From: Leptospira sp. WS58.C1
GTDB lineage: Bacteria > Spirochaetota > Leptospiria > Leptospirales > Leptospiraceae
Direction: 5' to 3'
Assembly (NCBI RefSeq): GCF_040833995.1
Contig: NZ_CP162138.1
Span: 308,961 to 372,960, forward strand
Length of the DNA: 64,000 bases
The notes under the pieces are model-generated. The model was not told where the DNA came from. It saw only the letters and a program-made list of their open reading frames with translations, and did no database searches. Below, in pieces: positions 44,262 to 54,217 of the stretch. The position numbers and the translations under genes were made by a program. Every line of letters starts with the position of its first letter. Positions within the stretch are counted from its first letter, which is position 1.

Positions 44262-45206
44262 TTAAATTTCTCGCCAATATGGGCTAACTTCCGAGAGGGA
44301 GTTCCTTCCCAAAAGTACCATTAAAAGACGATCCAATCCGATCGAAATTCCGGAACATTCCGGAATACCTCTTTCCAATGCATGAAGGAACCCCTCATGA
44401 ACAGGAAAAACTTCCTTACCCAACTTTCTTCTCAGTTCTTGCTCTTTTTCAAAACGCGTTCTCTGTTCCACCGGGTCTAAAAGTTCATAAAACGCATTAG
44501 CTAATTCTATTTTTCCGAAATACAATTCAAATCTTTTTGCTACTCCATCTTCAATTCTGGAAAGAGCGGCCATTTCAGGAGGATAGTCATAAATGAATTG
44601 AAATTCCGAAGTGAAGTTCGGCTCTAATAAGTTTAAGAATATTAGAAAAAAACAGTCTTCATATTCCATGCCGTCGAAAGAAAGATTCGTAAGGGATAAT
44701 TCGGTTATTTTTCGCTCCAATGAGTTTCTATCCCAAGGTATTCCTGCCCTCTGGGAGAGGAGTTCCTTCACTGATTCTCTTTGGAATTGTTTTTCCGGAA
44801 GGGGAAGGGTCAACTTGCAAGCTACCCACCGAATCAATTCTTCCAAAAGGTCCATTGCTTGGTGTAAATCTATATTTGTCTGGTAGAATTCCAGCATCAG
44901 GAACTCCGCGGTATGGAAGGAACTCCCCTTCTCCCCTGACCGAAACGTATGTGCGATTTCGTAAACCTTTTCCGCGCCTAAAGATAAAGCTTGTTTGAGC
45001 GAATATTCCGGGGAGGTAATTAAGTACCCTTTCTCCTCTCCAGAAGGAGATCCTACCATAAATGGATCCAAATAAGGCTCCATTCCAGGGATTTTTTTTA
45101 AAGATGGTGTATCAATCTCAAGGAATCCTTTTTCATGAAAAAAAGTTCTCGTAGCATGTAAAAATTTGGATCGAAATGACAATATTTCTAAACTGTTCAG
45201 ATTCAT
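44262..45206 (-). CDS. epmA: EF-P--lysine lysyltransferase
   Basis: A 314-residue paralogue of class II lysyl-tRNA synthetase that lacks the anticodon-binding domain, the hallmark of EpmA (PoxA/GenX). Motif 1 region: FLEIDTPSLKKIPGMEP. Motif 2: HTFRSGEKGSSFHTAEFLML. Motif 3: GISIGLDRLLMVLLG. It ligates (beta-)lysine to the tip lysine of EF-P; that lysine (Lys33) is present in the efp product at 9 kb. Four sites of the GGWAGGAACTCC group fall in this gene: two exact, two with only the core. Confidence 0.93.
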   Translation of the reverse strand: MNLNSLEILSFRSKFLHATRTFFHEKGFLEIDTPSLKKIPGMEPYLDPFMVGSPSGEEKGYLITSPEYSLKQALSLGAEKVYEIAHTFRSGEKGSSFHTAEFLMLEFYQTNIDLHQAMDLLEELIRWVACKLTLPLPEKQFQRESVKELLSQRAGIPWDRNSLERKITELSLTNLSFDGMEYEDCFFLIFLNLLEPNFTSEFQFIYDYPPEMAALSRIEDGVAKRFELYFGKIELANAFYELLDPVEQRTRFEKEQELRRKLGKEVFPVHEGFLHALERGIPECSGISIGLDRLLMVLLGRNSLSEVSPYWREI

Positions 45207-45261
45207 CTTTGAATACGATTGTTCAAAATAGTAAACTAATCCTTTAGAAAGGGAACCGATT

Positions 45262-45588
45262 GTGGAGTATATCCGAAAATACAGCTACTTTGAAATAAGG
45301 AAAAAGTCCAAAGCCGTGGAGATTGAGCCACTCGTTGCTGAAGTTAACGACCAAGTATTGAACGAGTTGAATTCTGTCTTAGCCATGGCTTTTTATGAAA
45401 CAAATCGACATGTAAAATTGGAAATTTCAAAATTCGACACCTTGCCATTTACAGTAATAGAAAAATTGATTAAATATGCTCTAGATCTGAGAGAAAAAAA
45501 CCGAGTATTAATTCTTTCCAAACCGAAACCTCCGATTCGGAAATACATTAAAACTTTTTCTTTAGAAGAATTAATTCTGATCCTCTGA
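45262..45588 (+). CDS. STAS-like protein lacking the phospho-acceptor serine
   Basis: A 108-residue protein with a GTG start. The pattern of LNELNSVLAMAF, RHVKLEISKFDTLPF and RVLILSKPKPPIRKYI matches the beta-alpha order of STAS (anti-sigma factor antagonist) domains. Where regulators such as SpoIIAA have DSSGL with a phosphorylated serine, this has DTLPF, so ordinary partner switching by phosphorylation looks unlikely. Its 3' end overlaps the convergent DUF4279 gene by 18 bp. First gene of an AT-richer block running to about 49.6 kb. Confidence 0.6.
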   Translation: MEYIRKYSYFEIRKKSKAVEIEPLVAEVNDQVLNELNSVLAMAFYETNRHVKLEISKFDTLPFTVIEKLIKYALDLREKNRVLILSKPKPPIRKYIKTFSLEELILIL

Positions 45589-46011
45589 CCTTCTCCTTCT
45601 TTCAGGAACATTCCAAGCGTGAAAGGTCAATTTCAATCCGAGATTTCCAAGAAGTAACAGTGTCCGTGCACTTAATGCCGTTTCTTCCAAACTACCATTA
45701 TTAAATTCAACGGAACAATAAAGTACGACTGCATGTTTTTCGCAAAAACTTTGAAATTCCTTGCGACGAGGAGCTATTCTTTCCAATAATTCTCGGATAT
45801 GGTCTTCCAATGGGGAACTTGCATCTCTTTTCGAATGAATTTGCCATAGTGAGGAGGTGATCGATTTTCCGGAAATGGCAGGAACTCCTCTATTCACTGA
45901 CAAGTCCGGTCGGATTCCCAAAGTTCTGGTTACTTCGTGAACATCCAATCCAGGCTCCGAAACCGCAATAAGAGCCCAGCTTCGTGGAAAAGAAGGATTA
46001 CTAATTTTCAT
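45571..46011 (-). CDS. DUF4279 family protein
   Basis: A 146-residue soluble protein. The pattern of DUF4279 is visible: WALIAVSEPGLDVHEVTRTL with GIRPDLSVNRG near the start, then SLWQIHSKRDASSPLEDHI and a late strand (VVLYCSVEFNNG). DUF4279 proteins are small and of unknown function, common among accessory genes and sometimes near immunity or toxin genes. No toxin is adjacent here. It carries one core copy of the motif (45877-45888). Confidence 0.7.
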   Translation of the reverse strand: MKISNPSFPRSWALIAVSEPGLDVHEVTRTLGIRPDLSVNRGVPAISGKSITSSLWQIHSKRDASSPLEDHIRELLERIAPRRKEFQSFCEKHAVVLYCSVEFNNGSLEETALSARTLLLLGNLGLKLTFHAWNVPERRRRSEDQN

Positions 46012-46203
46012 AAACTGCCCAAAACCGGACTTTTCACATCGTTAAATCGAAATTCTTTGGAATTGCCATTAAAGCCAAATCTCAGGACGTCCAAAAACGC
46101 CAAACATATAGCATTTTCCGAATTTTTGTTTTCCAATCAATACATTTAAAATCCCATTTTTTGCTATGTTACAATTTTGGTGGGAATAATATGTTGTAAT
46201 GAG

Positions 46204-46215
46204 GTTAAATTTAAC
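46204..46215. promoter_or_regulatory. Palindrome GTTAAATTTAAC upstream of the response regulator
   Basis: A perfect 12-bp palindrome 22 bp upstream of the response-regulator start codon. Together with the nearby TGTTACAAT and TGTTGTAAT it may be an autoregulatory site. AT-rich, so chance is possible. Confidence 0.35.
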
Positions 46216-46237
46216 ATCCAATACATCTGAGGCGCTT

Positions 46238-46963
46238 ATGAAGAATATTCTGGTAATTGAAGATGATCCGGACATCGGGAATTTGATACGAAAGTCATTG
46301 GATTCTGCTCATTACCGAACAACAATTCAAACTTCTGGCGAAGAGGGGCTAAAATACTATAAAGCAAACCACCCTGACCTCTTGATTTTAGATCTTTCTT
46401 TGCCTGACATCGACGGGATGGATGTATGTCGAACCGTCCGAAGATCTGATGAAAATACTCCAATTTTTATCGTTACCGCTCGAAATGAAGAAATCGATAG
46501 AATAATGGGGCTCGAGTTGGGAGCTGATGACTATATCACCAAGCCTTTCTCGGTAAGGGAATTAAAAACCAGAGTAGATGTATTCTTCCGCAGGTGGGAT
46601 AAAAAAGCGGGAATTAAACCAAATATCGGAAGCGGCGGAGAAATCATCAGAGGTTCTCTGAAAATCGATCCAGTGCGCCGAAGGGTCACCTTGAAAGACC
46701 AAGTGATCAATATTTCGCGAAAGGAATTTGATATTTTACAGCTGATGGCAACTTCTCCAGGCAAAGTTTTCTCACGAGAAATGATCTTAGAAGCTGTTTG
46801 GGGAATGGAATGGGATGGATTTGAAAGAATGATCGATTCCCATATCAAAAGGATTCGTTCTAAGTTAGAGAAAAATTCTGCCCAACCGGAATGGATAGAA
46901 ACAATATGGGGGATAGGTTATAGATTTACCGATAACTATGAGGGGATTGTAATAATCGATTAG
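46238..46963 (+). CDS. OmpR/PhoB-family response regulator (orphan)
   Basis: A 241-residue regulator. The receiver domain is residues 1-120: VIEDDPD, phospho-Asp in [13 protein letters not shown], Thr in IFIVTA, Lys in YITKPFS. The winged helix covers the last 100 residues ([27 protein letters not shown]). I start at 46238 because TGAGG lies 5 bases upstream; the frame extends 39 bases further. No kinase is encoded nearby, so its partner is elsewhere. It is followed by a strong hairpin. Confidence 0.92.
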   Translation: MKNILVIEDDPDIGNLIRKSLDSAHYRTTIQTSGEEGLKYYKANHPDLLILDLSLPDIDGMDVCRTVRRSDENTPIFIVTARNEEIDRIMGLELGADDYITKPFSVRELKTRVDVFFRRWDKKAGIKPNIGSGGEIIRGSLKIDPVRRRVTLKDQVINISRKEFDILQLMATSPGKVFSREMILEAVWGMEWDGFERMIDSHIKRIRSKLEKNSAQPEWIETIWGIGYRFTDNYEGIVIID

Positions 46964-46985
46964 ATTTTTTCCCACGTATCGTAGA

Positions 46986-47017
46986 GAATCCGCTCTAAAA
47001 CTTTTAAGAGCGGATTC
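46986..47017 (+). terminator. Hairpin after the response regulator
   Basis: An 11-bp perfect stem, GAATCCGCTCT and AGAGCGGATTC, with a 10-base loop, 23 bp after the stop codon. There is no T-run, but stem strength and place suggest transcript termination. An exact GGWAGGAACTCC copy begins 8 bp later (minus orientation). Confidence 0.6.
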
Positions 47018-47120
47018 ATTAAAGGGAGTTCCTTCCTAAAACAATCTCCATCATTCTCAGAAATTATAAATCCTTCAAAAAAATTCGCTCATCCTTTCCA
47101 TTTCGAGACCAGTCTTTTTT

Positions 47121-47669
47121 ATGGAAAAATTAAAACCTGTTTTTCACCGTTCCTTTTCCCAGAACATTTCTTTAGGAAATATAGTTCAAAAAAAGCGTAA
47201 AGTCTCTACGCTTCTAATTCCTCCATATTTATCGAAATATGTTCGTAAACATGGGATTAGCAATTTGCTAAGAAAGACACTTGCAAGACAGCAAAAATGT
47301 TTTCATTCGAATAAACGTATTAATTCCGAATCCATATATACCAAATATCAGAACGTTCGGGGAAGATCGAAAGAGAATGGATATGTAAAGTTCAACTTCA
47401 GGCCAAGGCCGGAAGATTGGACTCAACTTCGAAGTCTCGCCATTAGTCACGGAGTTTCAATGTGCTATTTATTTGTGTTACTACTGGAAGAATATAAATC
47501 GAAAGGTTTTTCAAATCCAAAAAAAATCATTTGGCAAGTAAAAGCCGCGATACATGCAAATTTTAATTCAAAGATCTTCTTTCGAGAATTATGGATTTTA
47601 GAATATCAATCAGCAAATTCAGATTTTAGAGTAAAGAGAAAAGATCCTCATGGGCCAAAAATTGCATAA
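47121..47669 (+). CDS. DUF1564 family protein
   Basis: A 182-residue basic protein of DUF1564, a multicopy family of Leptospira. The family pattern is seen as VSTLLIPPYLSKYVRKHGIS, LLRKTLARQQ, and the later WTQLRSLAISHGVSMCYLFV with LLLEEY. The central part is rich in Lys/Arg, and the latter segment resembles a small helix-turn-helix, so DNA binding is conceivable but unproven. The coding sequence is AT-richer than the housekeeping genes around it. Confidence 0.78.
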   Translation: MEKLKPVFHRSFSQNISLGNIVQKKRKVSTLLIPPYLSKYVRKHGISNLLRKTLARQQKCFHSNKRINSESIYTKYQNVRGRSKENGYVKFNFRPRPEDWTQLRSLAISHGVSMCYLFVLLLEEYKSKGFSNPKKIIWQVKAAIHANFNSKIFFRELWILEYQSANSDFRVKRKDPHGPKIA

Positions 47670-47703
47670 AACATAAGTTATTATTTAACAATTCTATTCT
47701 AAA

Positions 47704-48009
47704 TTAAAAATTATTTAAAAGATTTTCAGCAGAGATCGCAAATTGCAAATCAAAGCTGGACAATCCCTTCAAGGTGTGGGTGTATAGTTCCACTCTAACG
47801 GAACGATAGGAAAAGAAAATTTCCGGATGGTGATCCATTTCGTTAGCTAGATTTGCTAACGCTTTTATGATTTTGATTCCGTCAAGATATTGAGATAAAT
47901 CATATACTCTAACAATTCTCGGAACTATATCTCCGGTTGCTATCTCCCAAGTTGCGGGGAGTTCCTTCCTAATTTGCTCTATCGAAAGCGAAATTGGAGA
48001 ATTACCCAT
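47704..48009 (-). CDS. phhB: Pterin-4a-carbinolamine dehydratase
   Basis: A 101-residue PCD/DCoH protein. The active-site histidine motif is NEMDHHPEIFF, followed by VRVELYTHTLKGLSSFDLQF, the usual ending. It recycles the pterin cofactor of aromatic amino acid hydroxylases, or acts in molybdopterin or folate metabolism when hydroxylases are absent. No hydroxylase is in the window. One exact motif copy lies in the N-terminal coding part. Confidence 0.9.
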   Translation of the reverse strand: MGNSPISLSIEQIRKELPATWEIATGDIVPRIVRVYDLSQYLDGIKIIKALANLANEMDHHPEIFFSYRSVRVELYTHTLKGLSSFDLQFAISAENLLNNF

Positions 48010-48022
48010 AAAAACCTCGGAA

Positions 48023-48436
48023 TCAAAGGACTTTTTTCAAGGCTTGCTTGATCTTCTCCGCATCATCGATTGCACCATTTGAAAGAGATCCTGCACGTGC
48101 CATTAAATTGACAGCTCCGTCCATTCTGGCTTTTAACTCTTCTATTTTATGCAGTTGATCATTCAAAAAGGCGAGTTTAGACTCGATTTCCATTTCCTTC
48201 CTTTCCAGAAGTAGTTTGTAATTCTCTAACTCCTGAATTTTTTTGCGGGTTTTTTTAGCCTCACTGTCCACATCTTTACGATAATATTTCTCTAACTCTT
48301 TCTCAGCTTGTGCGTGACGATCAGCCTCTGCCTTGAATTCTCGTTTTAGGTGTTTCAGTGCCTGACGATACGCTCTGTTGTATATTCTTTGTCTTTGTGT
48401 TCTTCTTATCTTAGCTATTTTAGATAAAAAATTCAT
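48023..48436 (-). CDS. Coiled-coil hypothetical protein, 137 aa
   Basis: Not recognised. Basic at the N-terminus (RRTQRQRIYNRAYRQAL), then a long heptad coiled coil from about residue 25 to 115 (AEADRHAQAEKELEKYY, LENYKLLLERKEMEIESKL) and a short helical end. No signal or membrane segment. It starts 13 bp upstream of the pterin dehydratase on the same strand. Probably a structural or scaffolding protein. Confidence 0.6.
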   Translation of the reverse strand: MNFLSKIAKIRRTQRQRIYNRAYRQALKHLKREFKAEADRHAQAEKELEKYYRKDVDSEAKKTRKKIQELENYKLLLERKEMEIESKLAFLNDQLHKIEELKARMDGAVNLMARAGSLSNGAIDDAEKIKQALKKVL

Positions 48437-48641
48437 GTGCCATCCACCTTTTACCTTGCATATACCGGAATGGTTTTCGCTTCAATTTCTATCCGTTTGG
48501 TGGTTAGACCTAATATATCGACTTATTTATCCCTACGGTCAAATTTAAAGTCCTTAATTTTTGCAATTGTATGAATTCAAGATGTAAAATTCTTGAAATT
48601 GATAAGCTATACTAACATAAAAGTATCTGGAGGGCGTTCTT

Positions 48642-48920
48642 ATGTCTAAAGGTGATAATCTAAGCGAAGAACTCCAAATTTTGAAAGATAAGGCCAAACA
48701 AATCACAGGTAAGGCCCGGGAGGAATACTTGGAACATGTATCTGATCTTAAGGAAAAGTTAAAGCAAGTTACTGGTGAAACCAGCGAAAAGGCCAAACAA
48801 ATTATCGATCAAACGGGAACTTATATCAAAGAAAACCCACAGAAAGCAACTTTGATCGGACTAGGAGTCGGAGTCGGGATAGGCGTGATCATTGGTATGC
48901 TTATCGGTCGACGAAAATAG
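48642..48920 (+). CDS. YqjD/ElaB (DUF883)-like membrane-anchored protein
   Basis: A 92-residue protein. An amphipathic helical N-terminal region with repeated [17 protein letters not shown] and [14 protein letters not shown] units is followed by a glycine-rich C-terminal membrane anchor ([17 protein letters not shown]) and RRK. E. coli relatives YqjD and ElaB are tail-anchored proteins that bind ribosomes in stationary phase. GGAGGG precedes the ATG. It opens a three-gene run with the YqjE-like gene. Confidence 0.8.
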   Translation: MSKGDNLSEELQILKDKAKQITGKAREEYLEHVSDLKEKLKQVTGETSEKAKQIIDQTGTYIKENPQKATLIGLGVGVGIGVIIGMLIGRRK

Positions 48921-48935
48921 TACGGACATTATCCA

Positions 48936-49319
48936 TTGGCCGCTAAAAAAAAGGATTCGGAAGAAATTCCTTACGAAAAAAGTGAAAAGCAGGAAGGAAC
49001 TTCATTTTCAAGTTTCGAATTGAAGGAACACCTTCTCGCTTTTATCAATTCGATCTCCGAATATTTCGAAACTCTTCTTCTTCTCGCAAAAAAAATTGCA
49101 ACGGAAAAGATTGTATTAGGCATCCAAGCCTATATATTCTTCAGGGTCGCTCTTTTCTTTATAAGTTTAAGTGCTTTATTCTTTTTGGCTGCTTTTTTCC
49201 TCTTTTTGCAGAGACAATTTGCAGGAGATCCGTTACCTGCAGCTTTAGGGACTGGAGGTCTTTGTCTTTTCATCTCTCTAATAGGCATTTTCGCTCTTAT
49301 CCGGAAAGTTAGAGCGTAA
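48936..49319 (+). CDS. YqjE-like phage-holin-family membrane protein
   Basis: A 127-residue protein starting with TTG. Residues 30-60 form an amphipathic helix (LKEHLLAFINSISEYFETLL), then two membrane segments (FFRVALFFISLSALFFLAAF and GGLCLFISLIGIFALI). This is the layout of YqjE (DUF1469, holin-superfamily-like), and gene order after a YqjD-like protein is the same as in enterobacteria. Function unknown; a membrane-stress role is usually proposed. Confidence 0.78.
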   Translation: MAAKKKDSEEIPYEKSEKQEGTSFSSFELKEHLLAFINSISEYFETLLLLAKKIATEKIVLGIQAYIFFRVALFFISLSALFFLAAFFLFLQRQFAGDPLPAALGTGGLCLFISLIGIFALIRKVRA

Positions 49320-49341
49320 AGAGTGAAGGAACTCCCGCCGT

Positions 49342-49614
49342 ATGCGTAAGCGAAAATCCAAAGAAAATCTAATCTTCTCCCTAAATCCCCTTTCCGGAGA
49401 AGATTACACTCCCTGGAAAGACCCTTCCAAAATGAACAAGGAAGAACTCAGACTCTATCTACAGATCAAAAAATTACAGGTACAACTAAGTTTCGAAAAA
49501 TTACAATCTTCCATTAGTTATACTGGAATGATAATCGAGGCCTTCCAAAGTCTCGGGCTTCAAGATTGGGTCCTAAAATTGCTAAACCAACAAGTCGAGG
49601 ATACTTCAGAGTAA
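49342..49614 (+). CDS. Small hypothetical protein in the yqjD-like operon
   Basis: A 90-residue soluble protein, helical and charged (KMNKEELRLYLQIKKLQVQL). It takes the position held by YqjK in E. coli but I see no sequence resemblance that would prove homology. The 22-bp gap before it contains a core motif copy (49324-49335). Its stop is 19 bp from the convergent pyk stop, and an exact motif copy fills most of that gap. Confidence 0.62.
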   Translation: MRKRKSKENLIFSLNPLSGEDYTPWKDPSKMNKEELRLYLQIKKLQVQLSFEKLQSSISYTGMIIEAFQSLGLQDWVLKLLNQQVEDTSE

Positions 49615-49633
49615 GTCTGGAGTTCCTACCACT

Positions 49634-51064
49634 CTATTTCACCTCTCTAATCTGGATCGTCTCCACCCTATCCGCACCTGCAATAATATCCGACAAGATC
49701 ACCACTTGGTCCCCATCCTTCACTCGACCGCTCGACTTTAAGGTCTCAATTGCCAGTTTAATCGTTTTTTCAGGGTCACTGGAAAAATCGATTCGGTAAG
49801 GGATTACACTTCGAGTTAACCAAAGTTTACGTCGAACCGTAGTCATATTAGTGAAAGCATAGATGAGTGGGAACCTAGGATGGAAGGAAGCCACATTCAA
49901 AGCGGTAGTTCCTCTCCGGGTAATCACTATAATAGCAGGAGATTTGATGGAATCGGAAAGCATAGCCGCAGATTTGGCCATTTCTTCCTTCTTGTTGGAA
50001 GGAACTCTTTCCAAAACGTACCCAAGCCCTGGCGCCTTCTCCACTCTTTCCGAAATCTTATGCAGCATATCCACACAACGGACCGGAAATTTTCCTGCCG
50101 CGGTTTCACCAGACAACATAATTGCATCAGCTTCTTCAAAAACTGCGTTGGCAACATCCGTGACTTCTGCTCGAGTAGGAGAAGGATTATTGATCATGGA
50201 CTCGAGAAGGTGAGTTGCAACGATCACTCGTTTACCTTTGATCGCACATTCTCGAATAATGGAACGTTGGATCAAGGGAAGTTCCTCGATGGGAAGTTCC
50301 ACTCCAAGATCCCCCCTTGCTACCATCACACCATCTGCGGCTTCCACGATTTCCACCATGTTTTTCACTGCTTCTTGGTCTTCTATCTTGGCGATAATGT
50401 CCGTATGACCGTTATTATCTTCGATAATCTTGCGGAGTTGATGGATATCTTCCGCGGAACGGACGAATGAAAGTGCAATAAAATCCACATCTTCTTCCAG
50501 ACCGAAAAGAATGTCCTTTTGGTCCTTTTGAGTGATCGACGGTAGATTTACACGGATCCCCGGAAGATTGATATGCTTACGAGAGCCTAGTTTACCGCCA
50601 TCTACGACTTTACATTTGAGAGCTGTTTCTTGGATCTCTTCCACCACAAGATTGATCAAACCGTTATCTACGGTGACCCTGTCTCCGATCTTCAGATCTT
50701 TTACGATATCGCGATAATTTACGAAAACGGATTGTTCTTCGGACTCTTCTCCCGGGATAATATGGAAGGTAAAAGATTCTCCCACTTTCAGATCCAAATG
50801 ATCTACTTGCAAATCCCCCGTACGGATTTCAGGACCTTGGGTATCCAATAGAATAGCGATCGGATGTTTTAATACATCTTTATTCAAAGATTTAATGGCA
50901 CGGATAACCGATCTATGAAAGTCGTGATTTCCGTGGGACATGTTCAATCTGGCGATATTCATCCCCGCTTCCGCAAGGGATTGGATCATTTTTTTATCGG
51001 CCGTTGCAGGGCCGATCGTGCATATAATTTTAGTTTTTCTGAAATTAACTAATTCATTTTTCAT
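49634..51064 (-). CDS. pyk: Pyruvate kinase
   Basis: A 476-residue glycolytic enzyme converting phosphoenolpyruvate and ADP to pyruvate and ATP. Markers: [26 protein letters not shown], the active-site lysine region [24 protein letters not shown], and [11 protein letters not shown]. The last 110 residues are the allosteric C-domain. Full length, ATG start. The upstream 40 bp separate it from a large hypothetical gene on the same strand, so the two could share a transcript. Confidence 0.96.
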   Translation of the reverse strand: MKNELVNFRKTKIICTIGPATADKKMIQSLAEAGMNIARLNMSHGNHDFHRSVIRAIKSLNKDVLKHPIAILLDTQGPEIRTGDLQVDHLDLKVGESFTFHIIPGEESEEQSVFVNYRDIVKDLKIGDRVTVDNGLINLVVEEIQETALKCKVVDGGKLGSRKHINLPGIRVNLPSITQKDQKDILFGLEEDVDFIALSFVRSAEDIHQLRKIIEDNNGHTDIIAKIEDQEAVKNMVEIVEAADGVMVARGDLGVELPIEELPLIQRSIIRECAIKGKRVIVATHLLESMINNPSPTRAEVTDVANAVFEEADAIMLSGETAAGKFPVRCVDMLHKISERVEKAPGLGYVLERVPSNKKEEMAKSAAMLSDSIKSPAIIVITRRGTTALNVASFHPRFPLIYAFTNMTTVRRKLWLTRSVIPYRIDFSSDPEKTIKLAIETLKSSGRVKDGDQVVILSDIIAGADRVETIQIREVK

Positions 51065-51104
51065 GTATATTCGGTTTTATTAAAATTGCTCCAATGATCC
51101 GAGC

Positions 51105-53078
51105 TCAAATTTTAGGAAGGGTTCTGTTCAGAAAATCTTCTAAAGAAATATAAAAGTCGAACTTTTCCTGTTCCGGCATGCCCGCATTTTTCTGCTCGTC
51201 CACGATCCTCTTCGCTTTATCCAGCAAGGCCTTTCCGTTCTTTTTCAGGAACCTTCTCGAAATAAGGATCGGAAAAGAATACTGCTCTTCCTGATTTCTA
51301 ACCATAAAGGAATGGATTTCCTTTTTTGCATTCTTTTTCAGGAAGTTGATCAGAGTATTTTCGTCCATATCTCCGCCTAAAGCTTGTAAGAGATATTCCC
51401 TGTCCGGAAGTTCGTCCTGACTCCAAGCATGGTCCAAAACATCCAAAACTGCGGAAAGGTTTCGTTTGATCTCTGCCTCTTGCTCCGAGCTCAATCCGGA
51501 ACTTCTTGCAGGAGCGCCCGACTCGGAATTCGCAACGACGGCTACAGCTCTCGCCTTTGCAGTCGCCTCGGCAGCTTCTCTGTCTTTTACCCTTTTTTCG
51601 GCAAGCTTGACCTTTTCTTCCTGGGCAACCTTGGTCCTCGCTTCCAGGATCTTTTTATTCTGCTCTGCAGCGAGCCTTGCTCTGATCTCTTCCGCTTCAA
51701 ATCTATGAACTACATTATTATTCCCGAAAAGGGATCTGAAAAATCTGGTGATAAAAGGAAGATATTTAAAAAGAGAAGAATATTCCAACTTCTCAAATTG
51801 AGAACTTGCCTCTTTGGACTCCATCATGTCCCGGATATTCATTTTTGCCAAAACACGGATCTCACTATCGTTCCCGGTAGCAGTAAAAACCCTTTTAGCA
51901 GTCTCGACCGCCCCGCTGATACATTCCTTATGAAGAACAAATATATATAGCCCCTTCTTATCCGCAAAATCAGCGTTCAAGATCATATCATGGTTGATGA
52001 TCAGATTTTTGACTTCTTCTTCGATCGGTTCCCCCCGGAAGCGAAGATAATTCAGATCCACTAATCGATTTGCAGATTTAATATAGTCGAGTAACTCGGA
52101 AAGTTTGGCCTTTTTCTCTTCCTTCTCCTTTTTCTCCTTTTCCTCTTCTTCAAAATGGATGAGAGAAAGAAGTTCTTCGACTGCTGTTTTTTGGTCACCG
52201 TAAGCAGGGCTTAAAAAAGGAAGGACTTGTCCTGCAATAGAACGAGTATTCTGAAGATCATGTTCGGAAAAATTGCCTAGTACACCAATCCTTTGTAATT
52301 CCGGAATGATCCTTTCGTTCAGATATTTTTTATAAGCATCCAATCTCGCAATGATCTCGTCCTGAACATTATAATAAAAAACGGAACGGTTCCCGGGACT
52401 CAGAGCATTTTCGTTTCTAAAAAAATAAAGAATTCGGGAATCCACCAGCTTTTTGAGTACCGGCTTTAAATGAATATTGATCGTGGTTTGTTTCAAAACA
52501 GGAGTAACGTCAAAATTATCCTGAAACAGATTCCCTATCTCGGAAGAAGCATAGGTCTCGCTTAATTTATTATTATCAATACAATCAAAGATCCATTTCT
52601 GGAAGCTCTCCTTCCCTGGGAATTGCCTCTTCTCCTTTACCCACCTTTGGATGGAACTGAAAGAAGTTTGGTTCACTCCGTCCACGTATCTATGGCTAGA
52701 ACCCGCATCCGTTTGAGAAGGCCTAGCAAAAACGGTGATCAATCTTAGAAAAGAAGCGATCCTTCCGTCGGATGAATCTCCGGTAGGATTATAATCCACC
52801 ATGCAGATCTTTTTTACGATAGGGGGATTTTGGCGTGCACTCATCTCTCTAAGATAAGCGTTTACCCTTTCCTTATCCAAGGTCAGTTCTCTTGCGAGCT
52901 GTTCCGCACTGGGAAGAATTTTATTCGCTACAAACTTTTCCGTCCAATCGCCAATGATCAGTACTAATTTATGAATTCCCTTGTACTGGAAATCCCCTCT
53001 GGCCTCTAACGCTTGGGTTAACTGTAAAGCCGAGTTATAATCCGCTACCTTGAGTTCCGGAGATTGGGGATCCAGCAT
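51105..53078 (-). CDS. Large cytoplasmic hypothetical protein with coiled coils
   Basis: A 657-residue protein not assigned to a known family. Two coiled-coil stretches are clear: about residues 315-335 ([17 protein letters not shown]) and 475-515 ([20 protein letters not shown]), separated by folded helical segments. A region near residues 70-115 ([20 protein letters not shown]) could be a winged-helix-like segment. No signal or membrane segments. It lies between pyk and asd on the same strand with 16-40 bp gaps; length and conservation-like composition indicate a real core protein. Confidence 0.7.
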   Translation of the reverse strand: MLDPQSPELKVADYNSALQLTQALEARGDFQYKGIHKLVLIIGDWTEKFVANKILPSAEQLARELTLDKERVNAYLREMSARQNPPIVKKICMVDYNPTGDSSDGRIASFLRLITVFARPSQTDAGSSHRYVDGVNQTSFSSIQRWVKEKRQFPGKESFQKWIFDCIDNNKLSETYASSEIGNLFQDNFDVTPVLKQTTINIHLKPVLKKLVDSRILYFFRNENALSPGNRSVFYYNVQDEIIARLDAYKKYLNERIIPELQRIGVLGNFSEHDLQNTRSIAGQVLPFLSPAYGDQKTAVEELLSLIHFEEEEKEKKEKEEKKAKLSELLDYIKSANRLVDLNYLRFRGEPIEEEVKNLIINHDMILNADFADKKGLYIFVLHKECISGAVETAKRVFTATGNDSEIRVLAKMNIRDMMESKEASSQFEKLEYSSLFKYLPFITRFFRSLFGNNNVVHRFEAEEIRARLAAEQNKKILEARTKVAQEEKVKLAEKRVKDREAAEATAKARAVAVVANSESGAPARSSGLSSEQEAEIKRNLSAVLDVLDHAWSQDELPDREYLLQALGGDMDENTLINFLKKNAKKEIHSFMVRNQEEQYSFPILISRRFLKKNGKALLDKAKRIVDEQKNAGMPEQEKFDFYISLEDFLNRTLPKI

Positions 53079-53094
53079 GAGTCATCCTCTTCGA

Positions 53095-54141
53095 CTAGAG
53101 TAGGTTTTTCCGATACATCAATTCCGCGTTTAAAATCGCGGCACCGGCAGCCCCACGGACCGTATTATGACTTAGGACAACATATTTCCAATCTAAAATC
53201 GGATCAGGTCTAAGTCTTCCCACTACGGTAGTCATCCCTCTCCCTGTTTCCAGGTCCAAACGAGGCTGGGGTCTGTCTTCTTCTTGACGATAAAGAATCG
53301 GAAAATCCGGAGCGAGAGGCAACTTTAATTCTTGAGGCTCACCCTTAAAAGAAGACCAGGCTTCTAAAATTTCGGACTCTGTCGGCTTCTTCTTGAATTT
53401 TACGGAAACACAAACCGTATGCCCGTCAAAAACAGGGACTCGATTGCAATGAGCGGAAATTTTAAAATCAGCGAGTACGATCTTTCCACCTTCTGTCTTT
53501 CCCAGACATTTCAAAGGTTCGATCTCCGCCTTATCTTCTTCTCCACCGATAAAAGGGACTACGTTTCCTAAAATATCCATGGTAGGAACTCCTGGATAAC
53601 CGGCTCCGGAGATAGCCTGCATGGAGAATAACATAACGGACTCAATACCGAATTTTTCGTAGAGAGGTTTAAGAGAGATGGTGACTCCCATGATCGTACA
53701 ATTGGAGTTAGTCACGATCTTTCCCGGAGTTTTTTGGCTGGAGAGTACATCCAAATGGTTCGCGTTCACTTCCGCAGAAAGAAGAGGAACGTTTTCGACC
53801 ATTCTATGATTTTTAGAATTGGAAATAATATGGATACCGGCTTCGGCAAAAGAAGTTTCCACCTCTCCTGCGATAGAAGCGTCCAAACCGGAAAAAGCCA
53901 ATTTAGCACCTTGGGTAATCTTTGGGTCCGGCAAAGTGATAATTATGTCACGAGCATATTTAGGGATCTCTCCCGAGATCTTCCAACGCTTCTTCATGAC
54001 TTCCGCATATGTTTTGCCTGCGCTATTCTCGGATGCGCATAGATGGGTTACCTGAAAATAAGGATGGTTTTCCAAAAGTTGGATAAACCTTTGCCCGACG
54101 GAGCCGGTGGCTCCCAAAACAGCTACGTTAATTTTGCTCAT
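53095..54141 (-). CDS. asd: Aspartate-semialdehyde dehydrogenase
   Basis: A 348-residue NADPH enzyme of the fungal/archaeal type. It reduces aspartyl phosphate to the semialdehyde for lysine, diaminopimelate, threonine and methionine synthesis. NADP motif: [14 protein letters not shown]. The catalytic cysteine is in TNSNCTIMG and the histidine region in [14 protein letters not shown]. Its product feeds the diaminopimelate needed for the wall and the lysine used by the KamA/EpmA route. An exact motif copy (53581) is read here as Gly-Val-Pro-Thr. Confidence 0.95.
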   Translation of the reverse strand: MSKINVAVLGATGSVGQRFIQLLENHPYFQVTHLCASENSAGKTYAEVMKKRWKISGEIPKYARDIIITLPDPKITQGAKLAFSGLDASIAGEVETSFAEAGIHIISNSKNHRMVENVPLLSAEVNANHLDVLSSQKTPGKIVTNSNCTIMGVTISLKPLYEKFGIESVMLFSMQAISGAGYPGVPTMDILGNVVPFIGGEEDKAEIEPLKCLGKTEGGKIVLADFKISAHCNRVPVFDGHTVCVSVKFKKKPTESEILEAWSSFKGEPQELKLPLAPDFPILYRQEEDRPQPRLDLETGRGMTTVVGRLRPDPILDWKYVVLSHNTVRGAAGAAILNAELMYRKNLL

Positions 54142-54217
54142 AGAACTTATTGACCGCTCGCGAACTCAAAGCCCGCTATTATTGTTTTTTTCTATTTTTT
54201 CCCGAGACCCCGGACTG

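Noticed and set aside
49863..50470. Frames of 116 and 196 codons opposite pyruvate kinase
   Set aside because: Antisense shadows of a conserved gene.
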